The notes: a model not told the origin generated them from the sequence alone. Counted from the first letter of the stretch, positions 26,357-35,496 are shown. The stretch: 61,323 bases of DNA from Candidatus Cloacimonadaceae bacterium (GCA_030693415.1 JAUYAR010000029.1:1-61323), one strand, 5' to 3'. Made by a program: numbers and translations.

Positions 26357-26832
26357 GTGTCGCCGACGGGATAGGAGCCCGTTCGTGTCGCCGACGGGGA
26401 CGTCGGCGTTCCATGGTCATGGAATTACCGACGTCCCCGTCGGTTCATGTCCGCAGGATCGGTTCATGTCCACAGGATCGGTTTATTTACGCAGGATGGT
26501 TTTACGAAATTGGTGGCTGTGCGATGTTCATCGCTACTGTCGCCGACGGGATAGGAGCCCGTTCGTGTCGCCGACGGGGACGTCGGCGTTCCATGGTCAT
26601 GGAATTACCGACGTCCCCGTCGGTTCTTGTCCGCAGGATCGGTTCATTTACGCAGGATGGTTTTACGAAATTGGTGGCTGTGCGATGTTCATCGCTACTG
26701 TTGCCGACGGGATAGGAGCCCGTTCGTGTCGCCGACGGGGACGTCGGCGTTCCATGGTCATGGAATTACCGACGTCCCCGTCGGTTCATGTCCGCAGGAT
26801 GGTTCATGTCCGCAGGATCGGTTCTTGTCCGC
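26357..26832 (+). repeat. REP array left of the RAYT gene (two complete units and two halves)
   Basis: A leading half ends at 26414, unit U4 spans 26419-26594, unit U5 spans 26599-26755, and a trailing half starts at 26760. The units carry one to three CATGTCCGCAGGATCGG modules, a constant block with TTACGAAATTGGTGGCTGTG, and an extra GGGATAGGAGCCCGTTCGTG module before the closing hairpin. Adjacent units are joined by GGTC. The array stops 25 bp before the RAYT stop codon. No real gene lies in 26188-26857. Confidence 0.93.
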
Positions 26833-26857
26833 ACACTCACCTCTGCACTTTCAGTCA

Positions 26858-27499
26858 TTATTCAATCAACCCAGGATGATAATAACTATTCCTCCACTCA
26901 GACCTATCTTTGACCAAACCTGCTTTGACCGGATTGTCCAGAATATACTCTACTTCATGGTAATAGTGTTTTGGACTACGGATAAACCGGTCAAAATATT
27001 CATGTGCCCATAGCGTTCCTGAATGATTCATCACTTTATTTATCTCTTTAGCAGAATAAGTCTTGATCTTTTTCACTATCTCGCTGGTTTTGTGCCACAT
27101 TCCAGAATTTTCTTTGAGGGGCTTGATCATGAGATGGACATGGTTTGACATCACGCAATATGCGTGCAACTCATATAACCGGTCATTATAATAATGAAAC
27201 GCAGTTGTCAAAATCAGTGCGGTGGACGTTTCAGTCAAAGATATCCCCTTTAGTGAGCACTTTCCAAGGTAAAGATCGATCTCCTGCAATTTGTCACCGA
27301 TTCGGATGAATTGATCAGAATCGTATTGAGCAGAATCAAGGTCATTTCCCCATGATTTCATCATTTCTCGTAGATCTTGATAGTGAAAAAGCAGCGGCTT
27401 TGGTAGTGTGAACGCTAAGCGCCACGTTAGTGAAATGATCTGACCTTGCTTTAGAAAATGAGGCAGTCTGCCTTTGTGATTTTCAATTATATTCGACAT
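26858..27499 (-). CDS. REP-associated tyrosine transposase (RAYT, Y1_Tnp family)
   Basis: RAYTs are single-copy, HUH-type nucleases related to the IS200/IS605 transposase; they bind and cut REP hairpins as single-stranded DNA. Here 213 aa carry the HUH motif in CVMSNHVHLMIKP (His120, His122) and the late helix EYILDNPVKAGLV with the candidate catalytic Tyr185. EYFDRFIRSPKHY (167-179) is also typical. AGAGG lies 6 bp before the ATG. Palindromic arrays lie on both sides, the usual RAYT arrangement, so these are its likely substrates. The protein seems full length. Confidence 0.92.
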   Translation of the reverse strand: MSNIIENHKGRLPHFLKQGQIISLTWRLAFTLPKPLLFHYQDLREMMKSWGNDLDSAQYDSDQFIRIGDKLQEIDLYLGKCSLKGISLTETSTALILTTAFHYYNDRLYELHAYCVMSNHVHLMIKPLKENSGMWHKTSEIVKKIKTYSAKEINKVMNHSGTLWAHEYFDRFIRSPKHYYHEVEYILDNPVKAGLVKDRSEWRNSYYHPGLIE

Positions 27500-27632
27500 T
27501 GAGACCTCTCAGAAGTGTTAGTAGGGGGCAGCATCTGGCCGTCGGGTATATTTGTAAAGATATATTTTGATCAGTCCTCAAGATAATAACATGGTTCTGG
27601 TTATTCGATCTCGGGTTAGAAGCCCGTTCGTG

Positions 27633-27960
27633 TCGCCGACGGGGACGTCGGCGTTCCATGATCATGGAATTACCGACGTCCTCGTCGGTTCATTTCCGCA
27701 GGATCGGTTCATGTCCACAGGATGGTATTACGAAATTGGTAGATGTGTGATGTTCATCGCTACTGTTGCCGACGGGGACGTCGGCGTTCCATGATCATGG
27801 AATTACCGACGTCCTCGTCGGTTCATGTACGCAGGATCGGTTCATTTCCGCAGGATCGGTTCATGTCCACAGGATGGTATTACGAAATTGGTAGATGTGT
27901 GATGTTCATCGCTACTGTTGCCGACGGGGACGTCGGCGTTCCATGGGGTGGCGTTCCATG
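27633..27960 (+). repeat. REP array right of the RAYT gene (two complete units and a half)
   Basis: A leading half ends at 27659; unit U6 spans 27664-27792 and unit U7 spans 27797-27944, followed by an extra GGGTGGCGTTCCATGAG foot. Modules are CATTTCCGCAGGATCGG and CATGTCCACAGGATGG types, then the constant block TTACGAAATTGGTAGATGTG. Units are joined by GATC. Both opening hairpins here carry GTCCTC instead of GTCCCC in the loop. No gene is seen in 27500-28033 otherwise. Confidence 0.93.
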
Positions 27961-27975
27961 AGTTGGAAAAGGCAC

Positions 27976-28005
27976 AAAAAAACAGCCCCCAAATCGAGGG
28001 GGCTG
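27976..28005 (-). terminator. terminator of the 1228-aa gene
   Basis: CAGCCCCC pairs with GGGGGCTG around a 7-nt loop and is followed on the minus strand by seven T. It lies about 30 bp past the stop. Confidence 0.92.
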
Positions 28006-28033
28006 CCATTTTTAGTGGATCAGGTTATTTGGT

Positions 28034-31000
28034 TTATTTGGTCCGCGGAGTAAAGACACCAGCTTCAACAGGTGCAGTATCCCTGCGGGGATTGGCTCTA
28101 AGGTTAAGGTTTTCGACACCATTCATAACGGGAGCGGTTCTAGCCCGGGTGTTATAGGCTATCACTTTATAGAACTTCTTGGCTTCGGGGAAGGTGGGAT
28201 CCAGCCAGGAAAGCTGTGGGGTGCTCCCCAGATAGGTATAAGGACCATAGGGATCGAACGCATAGTGGACATGATAGCCGGTCGCGCCAGTGATCGCATT
28301 CCAGCTTAATCCACCAGTTGTAATTGTTACGACAGGCGGGTCTAAGGGTAGGACTGCGCCCCAGGGAATGGCAAATCCGGTCAGTTCTGAACCGCTTTGG
28401 AAATCACCGATCTTCCAGGCAGAACCATTGACGGGGTAAATCCAATAGAGCGAGCCAATGGTGGTGTATCCTGCAAGATACAAGTGTCCGTTGTTACGGT
28501 CAAAGGCAATATCCTGAGCATAGTTCAGGTTAATGCCAAGCGAGCCAACCATCGTGGCAGCACCGGTGGTGGTGTTGATCGTGTACAGATAACCGGGCGA
28601 GCCAAGGGTCACGCCATAGAGGACGCCATTACCATAGGCAATACCGATCATCGTGCTTGCGCCGATCGTGCCGAGGGGGCCAATTAGAGTGGCTACGCCG
28701 GCGGGACTGATGGTATAGAGATCGCTTGGTGAGCTGGCATAAGTGACGTTATTGACTTGATCATAGGCTACGCCGGTGAGTGAGGCACCCGTTAGTCCGA
28801 GGTTTGTCCCGGATCCGTCAAGGGCGATCTGCCACCAGGCACTTGAAGTAGTGCTATAATCCGCGCCTTTCCAAATGTTAACGCCCATCCAGTCCGCTCC
28901 GGGCATGAAGTTTGTTCCGAAGGGATTGGTTGGATTCAGGTCGGTGATGGTTCCCGGTGTCCTCAGATTAAAGGATGAGGGTCCATCGAGAACTGCTGCC
29001 GGATCGTAAGCGGCATCGGCATAAGCCGGCACATCCAGAGGCAGGCAGATCAATACGCCGTTGAGCACGTCGTTGGCAATGTTTTGATCCGTTCCCAGCA
29101 GAGTGGTGACGGTGACGTTGTAGGCTGTATTTACTATGGGAAGGAAGGACGGGAACGATACCAACTGGCTGAGACCGGCGCCGAGAGCGTTGACATAAAA
29201 CAACTCGGAATATGTGCCGATCTGCATACGGACGTTGAAACTGGCTGCGTTCACACCGTTGTTGATCACCGTGGCTTGGGGGATTCGAGCTTCAACATGG
29301 ACAACTTGAGGCATATTAATGGCTGTGGGGGCTACATCCCAGTTCAAGGGGATAAACAACCGGACATCATCCACATACCAATAGTCATACTGGTAGTGAT
29401 CGCCGTCCATAGTCCAGCCAAGGTATGTCACCGGTTGGGTGAGTCCGCCGACCTGAGCCGTTATCGTTCCGAGATGATTACCGGCGCCGCTGGCATAAGA
29501 CCAGGGTGTGTTGAACCATTCGGTAAGGTTATGGCTATACTGCAGTCTGGCTGTCACGCCTGCTCCCCAGTCATCAAAGAAATGCTTGAATTCGGTTATG
29601 AATGAGCCGATACCGTTGGTATTGATCGGAGGAGAGATCAGACGGCTGATACCGATTCCCGAGGTCCAGGAGTTCTGCATTTCATTGGCAGTTCCTCCGG
29701 CATTTGCAGTGGTAGCCACAGTCCAGCGGTTTGATGTCACGCCGCCGGAGAAGGTCTGAGTCCAGCCTGAGGGGAACGTTGCCGCGGCAAAAGCCTGGGT
29801 ATGCGGAATGGTGATCGAAGGATCGGCTTCGATCCGGAACCAGCGCGGAGGCTCAACAACTGCCGAACCGGCAGTGTTGACGGCTTCGACCGTCCAATAC
29901 CAGCGTTCGCTGTAGTTGAAGGTTATGGGTGCGCCGGGGCCACCGGCATAGGTAGTGGGATTGAGGAAGGTAGCTGTGGTTTCGAAATACACGTCACCAT
30001 AGATCGTGCCTTCGTCCATGGACATATACACGGCATACCAATCCGGTGCTCCACCTGTGAGAGCGGGTGACCAGGTTAGGTTAAACCCGGCTCTGGGCAA
30101 TCCTGTGGCAGCGTCGGCAGGGGTATTGAGGGTTACTGGATTTGGAGGACCGACGGGGGTGGCACGGATCAGGACGTTATCGACCATCAGGTCGTTATCC
30201 GCGTCTTGACCGACAGGACCGGCATCTCCATAAAAGGCAATATACCTGATGCCGGTATAGTCGCTTAGATCGATGGTGATGTGTTCGCCGGCGGGATTGA
30301 TGTTGTTCAGCACAAAGGGGGATCCGGCATTATCCCACAGACGCACCACATTGGCAGGCGTCCAGGATGTGCCGTCGCCGATCAAAACGATGAATTTGTC
30401 ATCGGCGCCAGCCATCTGGGGAGGAGTGCTTATCCCGTTCCAGGCCATGTAGGCGACGTCAAATTCAAGCTGATAACCGGCACCGGGCATTTGGATGGGC
30501 GGAGTGATCAGCCAGCCGTTGATTGTACTATAGATATTGATCTTGGCTGCTTTGTTTAGGGGGCTTACTACATTGCACCAGTCGTCCTGCAACCAGGATC
30601 CGGTTCCGGCAGCGCCAAGAACGGTGGGATCAGCCAGCACGCCGCTGTATTTGTTCCAGTTTATTGGTAGCCAATGCGCGGCAAGCGTTCCGAAATCAAC
30701 CGACCATGGGAAGCTGGAAACCAAGGGATCCGGTATGGTGGTGAAGCTCCAGACCGGGCAACCCACAGCAGGCCCAAATTCATTCCGGGGGACTATCTGC
30801 CAGATATAAGTCGTTGAGTATGCCAATGTTCCCGGAGCATAGGTTGTAGCTGTTTGGTTTATCGGGGTTACCGCTCCATTCCAATATACGTCATAGGAGG
30901 TGGGCATTCCGCCGCCGGACGCCCAGGAAAGAGTGGGAGTGAGGCTGATGTTTATAACACCTGATGGGGTTGGAAACACCAGGTTAGCCGGGTTCGGAGG

Positions 31001-31720
31001 TGTTCCGGCAACCGGCGGAGTCCACGTATAGGTCTGCCCGCTAACAGGAAATACAGTAGCCGTGCAGGTCATGGTGGCGCTATTTGCGGCACCGTTTGCA
31101 GGAGCTGACCAAGACGTGGTGGACGTGAGATTCTTGAAATCGGTGTTGTTTATGCCACGCAGACCTACTTGTACAACAGTGGCGGTGGCGTTATTGGTCA
31201 TTGATCCAAATACTGCGATCGCTTTGTTTGTAGTTTCCTGCAGACGAATCTGGAAATTGAAGTTATCGCCGGTAACATTATATTTCCTGGCATTTTTCCA
31301 TTGGACGACAAATTCGCGGTTAGGTGTGGTGCCTACAGTGTGATAACGGATTTCGCTTGTGGCGTCAATTCCTTGCAGGTCACGCGTAAAGGCGGAAACA
31401 ACATTGGGGCCGGTTGTTGTTGAGCTGATCGGCGTATAGCCGAGAGAAACGGTCCCACCAAGGATTAGATATCCGTTGGGATTGATTGTCAAGCCAGTAT
31501 AGGCTGTTTCATTGAAGGTAAAGGTAAAGGGGATAGTTTCGACAGGGAGAACGACAACAGTGTCGTCCCACGTGCCGGTAGCTGCCACGATACCTTCGGT
31601 GGTCAGCGCATTATAGGGACCCGCTGTGGGAGCGAAGGTATAATCAACCGCAAGCGCCCAAGCGCTGGTAAACAGCCCCAAGCACAGCACCGCTATAACT
31701 ATGATTAATGGTTTCTTCAT
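28034..31720 (-). CDS. giant secreted multidomain protein (Fn3 and choice-of-anchor-J type)
   Basis: 1228 aa with a signal peptide ending SAWA. After a beta-rich N-terminal domain (about 25-240) there are Fn3-like units (PANLVFPTPSGVINISLTPTLSW near 255; PPNPVTLNTPADAATGLPRAG near 540) and two domains with WLPINWNKYSG / TFPSGWTQTFSGG starts, resembling MAM or choice-of-anchor-J modules (near 355-535 and 655-800). A propeller-like YDQVNNVTYASSPSDLYTI region lies near 1010-1130. Unlike its neighbours it has no YPNPF sorting domain; it ends AGVFTPRTK. The function is unknown, probably binding on the cell surface. Confidence 0.75.
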   Translation of the reverse strand: MKKPLIIVIAVLCLGLFTSAWALAVDYTFAPTAGPYNALTTEGIVAATGTWDDTVVVLPVETIPFTFTFNETAYTGLTINPNGYLILGGTVSLGYTPISSTTTGPNVVSAFTRDLQGIDATSEIRYHTVGTTPNREFVVQWKNARKYNVTGDNFNFQIRLQETTNKAIAVFGSMTNNATATVVQVGLRGINNTDFKNLTSTTSWSAPANGAANSATMTCTATVFPVSGQTYTWTPPVAGTPPNPANLVFPTPSGVINISLTPTLSWASGGGMPTSYDVYWNGAVTPINQTATTYAPGTLAYSTTYIWQIVPRNEFGPAVGCPVWSFTTIPDPLVSSFPWSVDFGTLAAHWLPINWNKYSGVLADPTVLGAAGTGSWLQDDWCNVVSPLNKAAKINIYSTINGWLITPPIQMPGAGYQLEFDVAYMAWNGISTPPQMAGADDKFIVLIGDGTSWTPANVVRLWDNAGSPFVLNNINPAGEHITIDLSDYTGIRYIAFYGDAGPVGQDADNDLMVDNVLIRATPVGPPNPVTLNTPADAATGLPRAGFNLTWSPALTGGAPDWYAVYMSMDEGTIYGDVYFETTATFLNPTTYAGGPGAPITFNYSERWYWTVEAVNTAGSAVVEPPRWFRIEADPSITIPHTQAFAAATFPSGWTQTFSGGVTSNRWTVATTANAGGTANEMQNSWTSGIGISRLISPPINTNGIGSFITEFKHFFDDWGAGVTARLQYSHNLTEWFNTPWSYASGAGNHLGTITAQVGGLTQPVTYLGWTMDGDHYQYDYWYVDDVRLFIPLNWDVAPTAINMPQVVHVEARIPQATVINNGVNAASFNVRMQIGTYSELFYVNALGAGLSQLVSFPSFLPIVNTAYNVTVTTLLGTDQNIANDVLNGVLICLPLDVPAYADAAYDPAAVLDGPSSFNLRTPGTITDLNPTNPFGTNFMPGADWMGVNIWKGADYSTTSSAWWQIALDGSGTNLGLTGASLTGVAYDQVNNVTYASSPSDLYTISPAGVATLIGPLGTIGASTMIGIAYGNGVLYGVTLGSPGYLYTINTTTGAATMVGSLGINLNYAQDIAFDRNNGHLYLAGYTTIGSLYWIYPVNGSAWKIGDFQSGSELTGFAIPWGAVLPLDPPVVTITTGGLSWNAITGATGYHVHYAFDPYGPYTYLGSTPQLSWLDPTFPEAKKFYKVIAYNTRARTAPVMNGVENLNLRANPRRDTAPVEAGVFTPRTK

Positions 31721-31780
31721 AATCTTAATCTCCTCAAAGAGTATTGAGTTTGTTTTGAGTGAAGAATCGAATAGGAGTCC

Positions 31781-32068
31781 TTAGGTCACCAGGAATGTTT
31801 GTGATTGACCCGGATGTGACTCCCGGTTTGATTTTTTAGTTTTGGAGCCAGGTACGGACGGACACAGCTTCGCCGGACACGCATCAGACGTGTTCATGTG
31901 CGATGAATCTTTGGCAGACATAGTGCCGGGGAGAGTGTGTTGAATCCGAGATGAAATACAAATGAGGTTTGAATAGGCTGGAGATGAACGCAAAGATGGG
32001 CGCTTGCATCCTTCGGCGCTTTTGGCACCGACTGCAAGATACTGACCGAAATCCGAAGAGTTCTGCAT
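31781..32068 (-). CDS. doubtful 95-aa frame in the leader of the 1228-aa gene
   Basis: ATG 32068 has AAGGAG exactly 9 bp upstream, and the frame lies between a likely promoter and the 1228-aa gene. The translated sequence (MQNSSDFGQYLAVGAKS onward) is Ser- and Lys-rich, without hydrophobic core patterning, and looks more like untranslated leader. It is recorded because of the well-placed ribosome site. Nothing else is recognised in 31721-32423 except short stem-loops (32122-32144 and about 32257-32280). Confidence 0.2.
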   Translation of the reverse strand: MQNSSDFGQYLAVGAKSAEGCKRPSLRSSPAYSNLICISSRIQHTLPGTMSAKDSSHMNTSDACPAKLCPSVPGSKTKKSNRESHPGQSQTFLVT

Positions 32069-32209
32069 CAATCAATACTCCTTACCCCGCTTTGCGGAAC
32101 TTTCTTGTTAGTCATGCAACTTGCGAACCCTGTGCAGGTTCGCATCCTGAGTGCCACTGGATAACGCATTTCATAGCAGGTATGACAGCAGACAACTCAA
32201 GCTGATGAC

Positions 32210-32239
32210 CATATACTATGCACCCTATAATTATGTCAA
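32210..32239 (-). promoter_or_regulatory. likely promoter of the 1228-aa gene
   Basis: TTGACA (32234-32239) and TATATG (32210-32215) on the minus strand, 18 bp apart. The resulting leader would be about 480 nt. Confidence 0.45.
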
Positions 32240-32423
32240 GTGTTTTTTTTGTGAATACCGAAAATTCACTCCGGTTTTCGGATCAATAGACGGCTAACTA
32301 ATTGGGTTTATTGAAGTAATCGCTGCACAGTTTCATCTTATACGAGATCGCCGCCATACGATTGTGCTTGACATGCAAACGCTTTCAATTAGCTTGTATC
32401 GTCTATAAAGAGGTTTATACATT

Positions 32424-33503
32424 ATGAAAATCAAGATGACAAGAGAATTCATCGAAAAGCTGCCGAAGACCGATCTGCACGTGCATCTGGACGGCAGTGT
32501 GCGCATCGCAACGATCATCGATCTGGCAAAGACGCACGGCATCAAGCTGCCAACCATGGATGCGGAGGAATTGCGCAAACTGATCGTCTGCGGCGAACAC
32601 ACCGTGAGCTTGGAAGACTATCTGCGCGGCTTTCACATTGTGAATCTGGTGCTGCAAAACAAGGAAGGCTTGAAACGCGCCGCTTATGAGCTTGCCGAAG
32701 ACGCAGCCAAAGAAAACGTGCGCTACATGGAAGTGCGCTATTCCCCCATCCTGCACACGCTGAACGGCTTGAAACTCACCGAGATATCCCAGGCGGTGTT
32801 GGATGGACTGAAACACGCGGAGAAGGATTTTCCGATCAAGACCGGGGTCATCATCTGCGGCATCCGTAATATGGACCCCACTACGTCATTGAAGCTGGCG
32901 GAGCTCGCCATTGCCTTCAAAAACAAAGGCGTGATCGGATTTGACCTCGCCGGCGGAGAATATAACCACCCTGCCAAGCATCACAAGGAAGCCTTTGACC
33001 TGGCGCTGAAAAACAACCTAAATATCACGATCCATGCCGGAGAAGCCTACGGACCGGAAAGCATCCACCAAGCCCTTCACTATTGCGGAACCCACCGGAT
33101 CGGTCACGGAACCCGCCTGGTCGAAGACGGTGATCTGCTGAATTATGTAAACGACCATCGCATCCCTCTGGAGATCTGCATCAAGAGCAATTTCCACACC
33201 AAAGCGGTGCCGGATATCCGCTCCCACCCGATTGATTTCTATATCGATTATGGCTTACGCGTCACGATCAATACGGACAACCGCGTGATCTCGGACACCA
33301 CCGTCACGGACGAATATATGCTCGCCATCCAAGAACTCAAGCTGGATTATACCACGATCAAATACGTGATCCTCAACGGCTTTAAAAGCGCTTTTCTGCC
33401 CTATAAAGAACGCGTCCGCCTGATCAACGAAACCCTGAGAGAGTTTGAGGAAATCGAAGAAAGCGAGCTCAAAACCAAGGTGAAAGTGAAGGAAAGTCTC
33501 TGA
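32424..33503 (+). CDS. add: adenosine deaminase
   Basis: This zinc enzyme converts adenosine to inosine. Zinc ligands are visible in TDLHVHLDGS (His19, His21) and in ITIHAGEAYGP near 200; the catalytic Glu is in HAGE, and the GTHRIGHGTRL and TINTDNR blocks follow, the latter a variant of the usual NTDDP. The protein has 359 aa, slightly long. AAAGAGG lies upstream. It is followed by gmhA after 1 bp. An adenine deaminase or AMP-deaminase-like activity is less likely. Confidence 0.9.
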   Translation: MKIKMTREFIEKLPKTDLHVHLDGSVRIATIIDLAKTHGIKLPTMDAEELRKLIVCGEHTVSLEDYLRGFHIVNLVLQNKEGLKRAAYELAEDAAKENVRYMEVRYSPILHTLNGLKLTEISQAVLDGLKHAEKDFPIKTGVIICGIRNMDPTTSLKLAELAIAFKNKGVIGFDLAGGEYNHPAKHHKEAFDLALKNNLNITIHAGEAYGPESIHQALHYCGTHRIGHGTRLVEDGDLLNYVNDHRIPLEICIKSNFHTKAVPDIRSHPIDFYIDYGLRVTINTDNRVISDTTVTDEYMLAIQELKLDYTTIKYVILNGFKSAFLPYKERVRLINETLREFEEIEESELKTKVKVKESL

Positions 33504-33504
33504 T

Positions 33505-34146
33505 ATGAAGCCGCTGAAGGACATGATCACGGCAGCGTTAGCTCTCTCGAAACAGACGCTCGAACGCTTTCTTTCAAATAGCGATAACATCCTGCAAATG
33601 GAGGAGATGGCAAAGCTTATCGCCAATGCATATCAGCGCGGGGCAAAGGTGATCATCTTTGGCAACGGCGGCTCCATGTGCGATGCCATGCACTTTGCCG
33701 AAGAACTCACCGGCAGGTTTCATCTTGATCGTCCCGCTTTGCCTGCCATCGCCATTTCCGATCCGGCGCATCTCACTTGCGTGGCAAACGACTATGGATT
33801 TGACCAGGTATTTTCCCGCGGTGTGGAAGCTTATGCCAAGCCCGGCGACGTCGTGATCGGCATTTCCACCAGCGGAAACTCTCAAAACGTGATCAAAGCC
33901 CTTGCCAAAGCGCAGGAGCTCAAATGCTTCACCATCGCGCTTTTGGGCAATAGCGGCGGCTTGCTCAACGGCACCTGCGATTATCAGTTGATCGTTGCTG
34001 CCCAGACCACCGACCGCATCCAGGAAGTCCATACCGCCATCCTGCACATCCTCATCCAATGCATCGAAGCGCAATTGTTCTTTGCCGAAGATTCCGCTTC
34101 GCAAACAACCACTGACCCCAACCCACCCTACGGAGATAACCAATGA
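33505..34146 (+). CDS. gmhA: phosphoheptose isomerase
   Basis: GmhA converts sedoheptulose 7-phosphate to D-glycero-manno-heptose 7-phosphate for the LPS core. The SIS-domain motifs are nearly those of E. coli GmhA: FGNGGSMCDAMHFAEELTGR (near 52-71), AISDPAHLTCVANDYGFDQVFSR, GISTSGNSQNV and IQEVHTAILHILIQCIE. It has 213 aa. The gene overlaps the nuclease gene by 4 bp. DiaA-type SIS proteins are related, but the heptose-enzyme motifs are complete here. Confidence 0.93.
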   Translation: MKPLKDMITAALALSKQTLERFLSNSDNILQMEEMAKLIANAYQRGAKVIIFGNGGSMCDAMHFAEELTGRFHLDRPALPAIAISDPAHLTCVANDYGFDQVFSRGVEAYAKPGDVVIGISTSGNSQNVIKALAKAQELKCFTIALLGNSGGLLNGTCDYQLIVAAQTTDRIQEVHTAILHILIQCIEAQLFFAEDSASQTTTDPNPPYGDNQ

Positions 34147-35180
34147 AAGCACCTAAGACATTAATACTCCTTGCACTTATCCTCGCGTTTGCGTTCGCGC
34201 ACGCCGGATATTATGATTCCGTAATCAACCTCACCGGTCAAAACCTCTATCTCGGACTCCGCACCCTCATTTCCACAAATACCTATAGCAACTACGATGG
34301 CGCCAAAGTGTTTCTGTTTCAGACTTTGGACAACGTAAACGGCTATGTGAAATGCATTTATACGGGATATAACTACAACGTCGGCTATTCTTACACCGGC
34401 TCCACCAATCCAAACACGGAACACACCTATGCCCAAAGCTGGTTTTCACTGCCACAGACCAGCATCAAAAAGGCGGATCTGCATCACCTTTTTCCCAGCA
34501 ATTCCGTCGTGAACAGCTCTCGCGGAAACTATCCCCTCTTCACGGTCGCAAATCACGCGTCTGCAAATGTTTATTATAACGACACGCCCTGGCAGAGCTT
34601 TCGCGGAAACAGCAACTCCGGCTATACCGTTTTTGAACCCGCAAACCAGAGCAAAGGCAATATCGCGCGCGTCCTATTGTATTTCAATACCCGCTACAAC
34701 GATCCCCTCACCCAGCAAAACGTGAATATGATTCCAGACCTGGTTGCCTGGCATTATCAGGATTTGCCGGATGCAGCGGAAATTGCCCGCAATCAAGCAA
34801 TTTTCACGTTTCAAAGCAACCGAAACCCCTTCATTGATCATCCGGAATTTGTCGGAAGGATCTGGGGCGGCTCCTCAAACGAGGATATCACTATCCCCAA
34901 TCCCTCGCCAATCGTCTTCCGCTTAGTCTATCCCAATCCTTTTTCGGACAAGCTTTCCATCGTTTTGGACTCACAAAGCAAAGCCGCCATCGAACTCGCG
35001 GTCTATAACCTGCGCGGAGAAAGAATCCGCAAGCTGGATATATTTGATCTTTCCGATGGGGATAGCATCTCCTGGGATGGTAAAAATGAACGCGGCGATA
35101 GCGTCCCCAGCGGAATTTATCTGATCCGCGCCATTCAGGGAGATCATCAAGCGATCCAAAAAGTGCTGAAAAGCAAATAG
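34143..35180 (+). CDS. secreted endonuclease I-family nuclease with C-terminal sorting domain
   Basis: 345 aa. The signal peptide ends AFAHA. The EndA/NucM catalytic region is visible as TEHTYAQSWF and ADLHHLFPSNSVVNSSRGNYP (near 93-135), in which the His-His and Asn bind the active-site metal. The C-terminus (about 262-345) is a YPNPF-type sorting domain with YNLRGERIRKL, SWDGKNERGD and GIYLIRAI. The product is thus an exported DNase/RNase. With add in the same operon it fits scavenging of external nucleic acid. Confidence 0.9.
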   Translation: MKAPKTLILLALILAFAFAHAGYYDSVINLTGQNLYLGLRTLISTNTYSNYDGAKVFLFQTLDNVNGYVKCIYTGYNYNVGYSYTGSTNPNTEHTYAQSWFSLPQTSIKKADLHHLFPSNSVVNSSRGNYPLFTVANHASANVYYNDTPWQSFRGNSNSGYTVFEPANQSKGNIARVLLYFNTRYNDPLTQQNVNMIPDLVAWHYQDLPDAAEIARNQAIFTFQSNRNPFIDHPEFVGRIWGGSSNEDITIPNPSPIVFRLVYPNPFSDKLSIVLDSQSKAAIELAVYNLRGERIRKLDIFDLSDGDSISWDGKNERGDSVPSGIYLIRAIQGDHQAIQKVLKSK

Positions 35181-35189
35181 GATTTGCTC

Positions 35190-35402
35190 ATGGAACGCCG
35201 ACGTCCCCGTCGGCGACACGAAGCTCTATCCCTATGCGAAAATAGCGATAAACCTGACATGTCCACCAATTTCGTAAATCATCTACAAATCTGTAGTCAA
35301 CCCACAAATCTGTAGTCAACCCACAAATCTGCAGCCGATCCTGCGGACATGAACCGACGGGGACGTCGGTAATTCCATACGCCGACGTCCCAGTCGGCGA
35401 CA
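35190..35402 (-). repeat. composite REP unit U8 with an extra half unit
   Basis: U8 (35190-35377) is inverted relative to the others: read on the minus strand it has one CATGTCCGCAGGATCGG module, three ACAGATTTGTGGGTTGACT-like modules, the constant block, and a module ending GAGCTTCGTGTC before the GCCGAC hairpin. A further hairpin, CGCCGACGTCCCAGTCGGCG, follows at 35379-35402. It starts 9 bp after the nuclease stop. No gene is seen in 35181-35543. Confidence 0.92.
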
Positions 35403-35458
35403 ATCACCTCTCATCTTACATATCTCCCTCTTTTTTTTTAAGCACTCTCACATTTAGA

Positions 35459-35486
35459 TTGACAATTTTCTTAAGTTGATTAGTAT
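35459..35486 (+). promoter_or_regulatory. promoter of the hrcA heat-shock operon
   Basis: TTGACA (35459-35464), a 16-bp spacer, then TAGTAT (35481-35486); the CIRCE operator begins 10 bp downstream, across the expected start site. Confidence 0.75.
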
Positions 35487-35496
35487 GTCTCTGAAA

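Noticed and set aside
26293-27013. Frames rich in RRGRRRSM and ELPTSPSV
   Set aside because: They are translations of the palindromic repeat units, with the same words in every copy and no independent protein features. The same applies to those at 17744-18004, 22447-22779, 27567-28157 and 35188-35403.
26357-27960. CRISPR array
   Set aside because: Repeats are regular, but the intervening sequences are also repeated modules and not unique spacers, spacing varies, and no cas gene is near.
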